DNA of 64,000 nt, from NCBI GenBank assembly GCA_029207755.1, contig JARCOQ010000004.1, forward strand, positions 43,888,805 through 43,952,804. Direction: 5' to 3'. Made by a program: the position numbers and the translations under genes. The notes beneath the pieces were generated by a model that was given only the letters and a program-made list of their open reading frames with translations, ran no database searches and was not told the DNA's origin. How positions within the stretch are numbered: the first letter of the stretch is position 1; every line of letters begins with the position of its first letter. The stretch is from Chamaea fasciata (Eukaryota > Chordata > Aves > Passeriformes > Sylviidae). Positions 24,376 through 34,800 of this stretch are shown in pieces.

Positions 24376-24895
24376 ATTCAGAAGAGCACTGCCAGAAGGT
24401 TGGAGAATGTGATCCTCCTTCTCTATTTAGCCCCGGTGAGACGTCACCTGGAGCGCTGTGTCCAGTACACAGTTGCCCAGTACAAGGAGCTCCTGGAGAT
24501 GTCCAGCAGGGAGTTACTAAGTTGATCCAGAGTCTAGAGCATCTCTCTTCTGAGGAAAGGCTGAGGGAGCTAGGTATCTTCAGCCTCATAAATGTCAGTA
24601 GGTATCTTAAGGGAGAGTACCAAGGACACAGAGCCAGGCTCTTTGCAGTGGTGCCCAGCAATAGAAGAGGCAATGGGCAGAAACTGCAGCACAGGAAGTT
24701 CCACCTGAACATGAATTTTCTACTGTGCATGTGACCTCACACTGGAACAGGTTGTCCAAAGAGGTTGTGCAGTCTCCCTTGCTGGATTCAATCCTGAAGA
24801 AGCATCTGGACACAATCCTGTGCCATATACTTTAGGATTGTCCTGCCTGACCCACTGGTCCCTTCCAACATTATTCATTCAGTGGTTTTGTGATT
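24371..24895 (+). mobile_element. CR1 LINE, 3' part of interrupted copy
   Basis: This resumes the CR1 reading directly after the [50 protein letters not shown] and [13 protein letters not shown] 3' tail resembling the CR1 end (DPLVPSN, then a TTTTGTGATTTTTCTG-like end) follows. Together with 16630-17840 it forms one CR1 copy with no missing segment at the junction. The 3' limit near 24895 is approximate. Confidence 0.88.
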
Positions 24896-25249
24896 TTTCT
24901 GTGCAGACAAAGCAGCGTGGGGCGCTGCAGTTGAGAAAGGAAGCATAAACACCTACTCGTCTGCTCAAGATGTAAAGCCGCAGATGGAAATACCAGCTAA
25001 TCACTTCAGAAGTTCATATTAGTAGAGCAGTCCAGAGGCCAGTATCAGTATTTGGACTACTGCCTGGTTCCACAAGTCTCCGGCGAAGTGCGGTGACAGA
25101 AAACAGGGCGCAGCCACCGCCACCTCCTCCCCCGGGACTGCGTCTGTGTCAAACCGCGTTTCTCCTCTACTCCCGTATAAAACATTAAGGATGGCTTTCG
25201 TTGGAGCCGGCGTCTCACGCAAGAGCGTCCCGACTGAATAATTTAAAGC

Positions 25250-25810
25250 TCGTAAGGGATCGGCCTCACGGGGAGCGAGTGGCCGCACCGATCACAACCT
25301 CCGCGGCCCGGGCGGCGCCGGGCGCGGCCGGGCACCACCAACCGGTTCGTGGCAGCTCCGGCTCCCACCGGCCCCGAGCGGCGGTGGGTCCGCCCCGGGG
25401 CGGGGCGGCAGGGGCGGAGCGGGCGGCCCGGCCCGCCGGCAGCGGAGTGCCTTGCGGCGGCGGGTGAGGCGTGTTGCCCGTTCCGATGGTGCTCATGACC
25501 GAGCGGCGGTGCGATGCGGAGGAGCCGAGGGCAGCGCGGGCCGGCGGCCGGCGGGAGAACAGGGGCGCTCCGCGGCTGTGAGTAATGCCCGCGCAGGGAG
25601 AGGGGCCCTCGGCGGGGCTGTGCCCGGGCCGCCCGGGGGGTAGCGCCGGGGCCGCGGGGAGCTGCGGGCGGGGGCGGCGGGGGGGCCCCCCGAGCCGTGG
25701 GGCCGCGCTGTTGGGGGCGTCGGCCTGTAAATTCCCGGGAAAGAGCCACCGGGGGGGCTCTGCCTCCGGGCATGAATTGAGCGCGGACACCCCCCCGCTC
25801 AGCCAGGACC
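25250..25810 (+). promoter_or_regulatory. GRAMD2B: CpG island and promoter of GRAMD2B
   Basis: This is a sharp GC- and CpG-rich block in otherwise AT-rich DNA. It contains clustered GC boxes (GGGCGG type, about 25395-25420) just 5' of the first coding exon, which lies inside the island. A TATAAAA string sits at 25176-25182, about 310 bases before the ATG; whether it is used is unclear. The long ORFs seen on both strands here come from the scarcity of stop codons in GC-rich sequence. Confidence 0.85.
25495..25577 (+). CDS. GRAMD2B: GRAMD2B coding exon 1
   Basis: The exon encodes 27 codons plus two bases (CT), starting MTERRCDAEE, and ends at the donor CT|GTGAGT. The second in-frame ATG (25495) is chosen because it lines up with the family N-terminus; 25486 is the other option. 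Neither has a strong Kozak context. The split codon CT|T is completed by exon 2. The N-terminus is rich in Arg, Ala and Glu and diverges from mammals, as expected for this poorly conserved region. Confidence 0.85.
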
Positions 25811-28800
25811 CGCGCTAGAGTTCAGCGTTGAACTCCGAAGTTATAGTTTTAGGAGCAAGACGTATAAATACTGCTTCCAGTAATTTCACCCAACAGCCTG
25901 AAAATCTTCCTGAGCCGTGGCACTCAAGTACAGTAGTTGTGCTTTATCGCTTATGTTAATGTGCACGGGCTACTGTGGGAAGCCGTGATCCTTTCCTCTG
26001 GTTGCCAGGAAAACCCAGAACTTCGGTGAAAGTTCACAAAGTCTGATGCGGGCAAGGGACGTTAAAACGGGAGTTCATTCTGATGTCCCAGAAAGCGGAG
26101 GATGTCCCTTCTCAGGAGGGATGGTGGTCCCTTGCCCATCCTGGCGTGGTTCCCCGCTAGGCTCCTTGCCCAGCGTGGCAATATCCATACTCACACTTCT
26201 GCTTTTTAACCTGAGAAGTACTGTAAAAATTGAGCGGGTAAAGAGGTCGAAAATATTCTTCTTGAAGAAGAGGAGGCTCTGCTGGCTGGTAAAGGCTGTC
26301 TGCTTGGGCTGATGGAAGGTAGGGAAGTCAGAGTGCTCAGAAGGGTGGGAGGATTCCCCTGAGGCTGCTGACCTTCCCAGCCTGTGATGATGACTGGGAA
26401 CATCAAGAGTTAAAGGTTCATCTCCTGCATTGGTCTCTGGCTTCCTGCAGACATCTCAAGTCGTTTAGGTGTTTGTGCGCCATGGCAATGACCATCACGT
26501 AAAGACGTAAAAACGTTCCTGGAATCAAGTAGTTGTCTGTTTCCATACCAGGCTCCCAATTCACATGAGTCTTGGCAGTCCCAAGGACAGTGTTTGGGAA
26601 GTTAAGCATCTGTAAAACAAGAAACTAAAACGTGGGACTTTCTCCTCAAAAGAAATTAAAAAGAGTTAACTTTTTTCTAATCTGGGATGATTCCTCTTCT
26701 CAAAGAACTTTTCTTCACAAATATTTAATCTTAAACAGCTTCCAGGAGAAAGGCGAACAAGCTAGCAGCTAGCTCTTTCTCTTGAAAGAAATTCTGAGAA
26801 AGTCTATGTTGGTTTTTGGATTTTTCCCCCCAGCTGTTGTATGCGTGATCTCTAAGCAGATGTGTTCCTAAAGTATGTATCACAGTGAAATCTGTTACCA
26901 GAAATAACTTGCTTGTTAGAGAGCACTGGGAATCAAAGTGTCTTCTAAGTGTCCTTTATCCTGTATGGTGTAATCACATCAGTGACTTCACACTACATAT
27001 GAAACATCATAATTCCCAGACCTTCTCTAGAGTCTTCTGACTTCAAGCCTTGGATCCTGATCCCTGCCCAGAATTATGCCGGTGAACCTAATGAAGTTGT
27101 TCAGGTATGCTAGATCTGTATCTGATTTTTCTCCTGAAAACAGAACTAGGAGTCCAAGATAGTATTTGGAGAGCTTGATCTCAGAGGCATTACACATGCA
27201 CAGGTAACTGACCATCTGTTTTTCCCCCAGGTGTTTAGTCTTTCAGTCCTTTATCAGTTAACCATTTTAAAAGCATGGTCAGTCTTAGCCAGTGCGATAA
27301 ACAAAGAAGTCTTACTCACTCATGACTGTCTAGGTTTTTTTAACTATCAGTTTTTGCTGTTCAGTAGGTGTCATGCGGGGAAGAGCTAGGCAGTCTGTTA
27401 CACTTTAAGGTACAATGTTCAGCAGTTGTGGCCTGACAGCAGAAGGGTGAAAAGACTGGGAGAGGAAAAAAAAAACTTGAAAAGCTTGGTCTTAAACTAG
27501 AAAATTGTTAAAGTATTTGCTCTTTGGAAACAAACTTGGAATTTATTTTTCAGCCCCATTTTACTGAGAAACTTGTCTGTGAAACTCTTGTGTTCATTTC
27601 ATGGGGAGTTGACCTCACAAGCCAGGTATCTTTGGGTTGGCTAATGTGAAGTTTCAGGGGAGATTGTTCAGCTCAAGAGCAGAAGTGTGGCTTTAATTCA
27701 GCTAGCAATAAGATTGCTACAAGCTGAATTGTTGAAGCTTTGGTTTTAGAAGATGTTGTCATAGGTGTATGTGGATTTGGTGGCATTTCTTTCCCCTCAT
27801 GTACTTCCAGGGAACCATATGCAACCAACAGAGCTCATGATGACCTCTATTTGAAAAAAAAATATGCTAGCAGGGTTAAAGGGGTTTCTGGAATCTTTAG
27901 TGTTTTCCAAATCTCAGGGTGAGGGAGGTGCATGTGTGTAAAGAGATTTATGGGTATACGGTGACCTGTAGTTCCTAGAGGTATGCTTAAAATGTTGTTC
28001 AGTTTAGAGATGAACTCTATAGCTTAACATGCTGCTGCTACCATAAAGGCTCCCTGGGGGATAGTTGCATCTGAAGGATTGAAGCTGTAAAAGTATTTTG
28101 TGTTGTTTTGGTGTTGTTTTTTTCAGAGGTTTTTGGATTACTTTTTTTAAGTGTCTCTAGATTAGAAACTTGGAAGTTTGTATTTATCCAATAGTGGTTC
28201 AGAAGAGTTAAGTATTTTTGTACTGATTCAGAAAATGGGCTACTCTGCCATGTTTAGTGATATTTATATATTTGCAAAGTTTCCAGTAGATCTCTGTAAG
28301 TTGTAGCCCCAGAGATAACACTGTGTGGAAGATGGGCACTGTTATTATGCAGACCCAAAATAGTGATGTGCCAAAAGTTTGTCATTATGTGGAGTTTCTT
28401 CCAAGACAATAAAAAATTGTGGACAGAAAAAACCTTCCAAGTGGAGCTCCCTAACCATTACATCCTGATGTGGCCTTGGACCAAAAAGGAGTTAACCCTT
28501 GCTCTGTATTTAGAGAACATTTATTTTTTTGCCTGGGAAGTGAGGTGTGTTTTGTTTGTGGTGGCACTGGACCTTCTGTACAAGTTGTCAGGACAACTGG
28601 TGGAACAGATGTTTGAACATTGAAAATAAGAGCGTGGCACATTAAGGAGAAATGGAAGAGGAGTAATAGCAACTTCTTATGTCTTGTCAGCATCCCTCTT
28701 CTTTTACCCATGCTTGCTTCTGACGAAGTCCGTGTAGCACTTTCTCGTACCACTGGCAAGCCTGGTATGATTCAATCTGTCTCTTAAGTGTGATGTGATG

Positions 28801-31800
28801 GGTTACAGTATGGCAAGATTCTGCTAACATTAAGTGACATATTCTGTCCTCTCATAGTTTACAGAATCAGATAATGTCCAATTATCTAGTGTAACTTAAT
28901 GAAATGAAGATGCTGGGACTTAACAGTCTGAAATATGTGGAAGGTTTTAATTTTTTTTTTTTTAATTTTTTTTTTTTTTTTTTAGCAAAAATGCATTGCA
29001 GGTACTGGGGAAAATATGCTACTGCAAGCAGTGGAAAAAGTTTATGAGCAGATTGGATACTTCTGGGCAGGGAGAATGTGATTTTTATGGTTTGTTTGTC
29101 TGGCATATTATTCTACCATAACAGATGTTTCTTAAGAACTGTTTATCAGTTCATAAATTAAAATAAAATTAATTGACTGACTTGTGCTTAATCAAAATTT
29201 ACTAGTTTTTTTTAAGTCTCTTACTTGAGAAAAACACAAAATGCAGATAAAAGGGGGGAAGTTATTTATAATTGACTTAAAGTTTTATTTCAACTTTGAT
29301 CTAGGTTAACTCCTTTCCAGCAGCCAAACTACTGTGAGGGTTTTTGTTTGTTTGTTTGTTTGTTTTATTTGTTTTGGCATTGGGTTTTTGTTTGTTTGTT
29401 TGGGGGTTTTTTGTTGGGTTGTTTGTTGGGGTTTTTTTGGGGGGAGGGGTGTTGGTTTTGGTTTTGGGTTTGTTTTTTTGGGGGGCGGGGGTTGGGTTTT
29501 GTTTTTTTGCCAAGGGGAAAAGGTGTAAGTATGTACTTTCAGGGGATGAAGATCTAACACATACTACATATCATATTTTCTAATTCTTCCCTTGCAGTTC
29601 TTTGTTACTTTTGTAGCAAAAGTTGTAACACATGATCTCCTAAGGAGAGGCTTGCAAATGAAACATTAAAATTTATGTTGTGACAGGAGTTTCCAGTCTA
29701 GATTTGGACCTTCATTTGTTCATGATGATGTTACTTGATGACTTCTGGTTTATCCCTTTTTTCTCCCTGCCATTTCTACTTTGCTCACTTTATGTGCATG
29801 CTTAAGTTATAAAAGCAGGTTTTAAAAAATATTTTTTCCATGTGTAAATGCATGGTATGGATATGAAGAGTTTTTGTCTTTCCGCCCAGGTGCCTCATGT
29901 GGCTAATGTATTTTCTGGCTATACTCAATCTATGGGAAATGCTTGTTAGGCAACATAATAACTACAGCTTTGGGCAGCAGGATTTGTTGCTGGTATTTGA
30001 CAGGTGATGCATAAACATCCCACCACAGTATTGCCTTCTTACTTCCATCTCCATAAATGTTGCAGTCATGTTAGAAATTATGTGCCTATCTAATGAGGCC
30101 ACTGCTGAGACTAGTGATCTTTATGCTCTGTACACAGCTGTTGCCAAGTTCACATATATCCTTTCCAATGAATCTTTCTAGACCTGTGTTACTTTAACTG
30201 AACATCTACCTGGCACTGACTGTCTTTTCCTCTCTCCTTGAAAAAATAGCACACTAGCATTAGGGAGATTAATAGGTTCCAGAAAGAGTGGCAGGAAATA
30301 ATATGTAGGCTGTAGATAGGCAGCAGACAATTTCAGCAGAACAGGGAATGTAGAGGCAGACTGAAGCCTTCGCCCTCTGTGGATAGAAGAGTGAAATGTA
30401 GTTATCTGACTATGAAACAGCTGTTCTGTACATTCCCCATAAAACCAGCCATGCCCTGGCATGTCCTCAGTTTATCCCTCTGGCTATAGTTTCAGTTCGT
30501 CTGTGAGAGACAGACCACCTAGGGAAAAGACTCTTGATGTACTTTTGTAGCCGCCATCTATGCTATACTAGTTCAAGAAGAGCTGTTTAGATCTGTTCTG
30601 CCTTTTTCTCAACAAGGAGGAAGTTTATATTACAAAAGTCCAGTAAATAACAGGATTATATATATTCCTATTTGGTTTTTAGAAATTTTAAAATACATGT
30701 AAATGTGCTATGGCCAGCATACAAGAGAGTGTGTTTTGCCATGGAGGACAGCTTGTGGCTAATGGAAAGGCTCAGATTGAAGAAGCAGGCTTTCAGAGCA
30801 TTCAGACTCAGTGTCGTGGTGACAGAAAAATAGAAGAAAAAATTGTGAAAGTAGAAAATCCAGTTGTCTTTAGCAGGTGTCTGGCTACCATGTGTCACAT
30901 CTGATTCTAATAAAACTACCTTTTTCCAAGACTCTGGAAGGAAAATAGTTCCTTATATTCAGCATCACAGTCAAAGGCACTCTTGTGACTGGTGTTGGTT
31001 AGACCCATTGTTGGGAGCTAGTATTTCCTAGTGTGAAATAGTAGCTTTTGTATTCAATTATCCACATTGTTCTGGTCTTTTCCATGAACACATGAGCAAG
31101 TCTGTAAGGGTAGTCATAGGTTGAAAAGATAATAATGAGAAATTCAGCATTGTCAGATCCTTGGTGAATGGTTCACTTCTGCCCTTGGTGAAATGTGTGG
31201 TGAAATGTCAAAACTGTACTTGAAACATCAAATTTTATCTCCTTGATTAGTGTTGTGTTTTAAACAAGGAAAGCATGATAAAGCACAGTAGTTAGATGCA
31301 ATGAGAAGTTCATTTTCATCTCATTGTTTTTCATTTGGCTTTGTCATGCACTTTTTTTGCTGGGGAACCTCACAAAAATGTAAATAAGATATGTAGGAGC
31401 AGAATCTAGCGCACTTTAAACAGGGAAATCAGTGATTTTGCATTATTTTTTATCAATGCCAGTTTTCAAAGACACTGCTTTACGAGAAAATCCAACCATC
31501 TTTCTCTTTGTATATAACCTGTCAGAAGATTCAAAATTTTTTTTTCTCATGTACATTGATTAAAACAATTTTTCTGCAGCATAGTGAGTCATTATTTCTA
31601 TATGTACCATAGAACAGAAGCTGATGGTCAAGAGTTTCATGACATCTTCATTTTTTAACAGCAGAGAATGGAATAAAAGTGTTGGTAAGATTGTTCTCAG
31701 ACCTCTGCTTTCATCTCTAACTGCATTCTTAATAACCATTGTTAGTGTAATTACGGGCATCTGATTCTTTTCGTTTTGGGTTTTAGGGGGGTTTTTTGTG

Positions 31801-34800
31801 GTTTCGGGTTTTTTTGTTTTAGTTTATTTTTAAGTATTTGAGTCTGATGTAACTACTTAGTTTTTTTCAAAAGCACAATTAATGCTGAAAAACTGGCATC
31901 CAAGTCTTGCAGTATGTTGAGTTATGTTTCTCTGGAGTTCTTATTCCTGAAACCAGAGATGCAGCTTCAGGTAATGAGGCCAAACCTTTATGCTTGTTTT
32001 GTGGTGATCAGGCCTCATTTGTAAAGATGCTTTTATTTTTTCAGATAGATATGTGTTGTTTCTGCCTGAATTAAGGAACAGCTCTGATTGATAGATGTCT
32101 CTATGGTGGTATTGAACATACAAACTGTATATAGATGAAGTATTTATCTTTTTAATTGAATTTGGTATTGAACAGTTGGTAAACCTGGCACTTAAGTGCC
32201 TTTTCTCTCTTTTTTGCACCCTGAAGAAGTCATAAATCAGGAATTTTTTCTCTTCCCTTTCTCCTGTCACATCTGGAAACTAAAGATAAAAATGTGAATT
32301 AAGACTGTACGCTTCCTTTTCAGTATGAATTGTGATTCTATTTTTGTCTTGCTTTGGGTTAGAAGATTAGTTAGGCTAGAACTAGGAGATTTGAAACAAA
32401 CATTTTCATAAGGATGCAAGCCGGTTGAGGAATGAGAAAAACACATGCTCACATCTAAAGTAGAGATGAATGAATGTATTTAGCCTAATTTTCTTTTTTT
32501 TTCTCTCCCAGAAATATGTCTGTCAAAGATTTCTGGTGTGTGATAGATTTGACTGTGTCTGTGTTCAGATAAATAGTCGTTGGTCATCCTACTGAAACTC
32601 CTATGGAAACTGCATGAAGGGAATCTTGTGGCTTTGAGTGAAGATACATATGAGAGGGCTTTTGCTTTTTGAAGTGGATATATGAAACGGAAACTCTTGA
32701 GAAGACAAGAGAGCTAAATGGCTTGTGTTCCTGTTCTAGTGTTAACTCAGTAAAATATCTTGTCATAGTGTCTCTTGTTTCAGAGCACAGGGAATTCTTC
32801 TGGTTTTTTTTCTATGGAACTTGATAGCAGTCTGGTTTTGATTAGACAGGGAATACAGACAGTTAATAATAGATGGTATTTAGAGCAGAGCATTTACATA
32901 CTTGGTAATGACATCTGCGGTGTCACAGTGATCTTGCTGATGTTCAAGTGGTAAGGCACTGTGAAACTTTATCTAGTTATTATGTGAAATGTCTATTCAG
33001 TTGAGGAGAAAAACCTGACTTTTTCTGTCCTTAACAGTGTTGGTAGAGTTTCTGTTCAGTATTAACTCCAAAATTTCATTAGTGTTTTTAATAAAGACAT
33101 TGCAACACAAATATGTAAAATTATTCACAGGTCAGTAATTGCATTCCAAGAGATAGATGTGAAATAGAACACAGTAAGCATTTCTGCAATTAATTAGCTT
33201 GATATATAAAATGAGTTTCAGATTTTGAGGAAATCCTAAACAATTGGGTTTTTTCTCTTTTGGTGCCATCTGACATCAAGATTCCAGCTGTGCCTACAGG
33301 TGTTTCATCCCAGAAATGCCTAAAGAAGCATGTGATGTATGTTCAAGTTGCCCATCCATATGCATGTTTTACACAGTTAATGTGCAGCTGTGTAACTCTG
33401 CCTCCATTATGCTGTGTTTGATCTCATGAGAAGAGAATTAGCCTGTTCCTTGAACAACGTGAGGAAGTTAAATCTCAGTCTGGTTCATACCTATTCATAT
33501 TGACAAACTGACCTTCTCTGCCATGCAGGCTTTCACATCTATGCATCATCATTGATGCTTTCTACTCTCTCTATTTGGTATAAAATCTGCTGGCTGTAGA
33601 TTAACTATACAAAAGTCATACAAAATCCTGCACTTCAGAATTAGCTGCTTTCTTTCCTTCAGATTTCAGCCTTAAGTACAAGCTGTGTACTAAATGTATG
33701 GAATTATACAAATACCAAATAGATACACTAAGTCAATCTAACATCTGTTATAGCAGTTGTTAAGCAGCTTTCTGCCCCTTTGTGATAAAATAGCTGTAGC
33801 TCGTTTTCTGTTTGTTTTGGTAGTTTTGGAGTCTTAGTGATAGTCAGTGTTTGGCTGTCTATTTGCATGGAAAGAATGATATGTGGTCTTTGAAGTAGAT
33901 TAAATCACAACATTATTCTGAGAATTTTTTTCTGGGAGATGTGTTTTCTCACATAAACAGTGTTGTGTGCCACGTAACACTAGAGCATGGTTACAGAGCT
34001 GCAGGAGGCATTTTGCTTTTGGGTGACCAGACTGTACAGAAAACATCTTAATCCTCAATTGATGTATTTCTCTGGGGAATGGTTCCCCCCCTCGCCCCCC
34101 CCCCAAGACTACTAATGCCTGTAACCATATGGTTTGACCTTTCCTTCCTTTCTTGACCTAATTGGCTGAGTGCCAGCCATCCTCCCTGAGTGAGAGACTA
34201 GATAAGACCCCTGTACCTCCTTGTTCTCTCTCTTGGCCCCTGAACCCTTCGAGAATAAACGCCTTGGAATAATCCTGGGGTAAGAGCCTCTTTTGGAACC
34301 TTTTGTCCTGTCCCTCTGAGATATCCCTCCAAAGCCTCTCAAGAGCTAGTCCCGGGGGGGCTGAAGGGGGATATTTTCAGTTGGCGGTCACATTGGTTTT
34401 TATGAAATATTAAAAGCCCACGCAATAGCTGGAGTCCCTGTTTAGGGATCTCAAAAAACTTTCTGAGTAGAACAACTACCCTCACACCTATCAGCTGTTT
34501 TTTGCATGGCTGCGGGGTGGGGGAAGGGTCGGTAGCTTGCTTTACGCCAGGCAAGTCGGCTTGGGACAGGGACTTCTGACGCTGCGGCGTGACCACCCAC
34601 GGTCCATGGGAGATAGGTGAGATCCTGTTCATATTGCGGCTACCCCGGAATAGCCCCTAGCTGGGTGGGGAGTCTTGCCAGTGGTCTTGGAAACCACGTG
34701 CTGCAGGGGTGAGCTAGGACCCAGCAGATGCCGGTTGTGTAAAACGCGGGGTTTTGGGGTTTTTTCGTTTTCTTTTTTGCTGCCGGAAGCCCGCCACGCG

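Larger units (their letters stand above)
25578..34053 (+). other. GRAMD2B: GRAMD2B intron 1, part before the provirus
   Basis: AT-rich intron starting GTGAGT. It holds a poly-T run (28946-28983), a G/T-rich tract (29337-29508) and a smaller one near 31770-31830. No supported second gene was found; ORFs up to 109 codons lack domain signals. Confidence 0.7.

Noticed and set aside
25243..25790. Two long minus-strand ORFs (about 175 codons) across the CpG island
   Set aside because: High GC lowers stop frequency. The ORFs overlap in different frames, are Pro/Ala/Arg-rich without domains, and run opposite to the clear first exon of GRAMD2B.
28946..28983. Poly-T run as the tail of a minus-strand processed pseudogene
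   Set aside because: No coding homology could be recognised on its upstream (+) side, so it is left as a simple repeat.
29301..29583. ORFs on both strands over the G/T tract
   Set aside because: Low-complexity translations only (Phe/Gly/Val or Pro/Lys/Thr runs).
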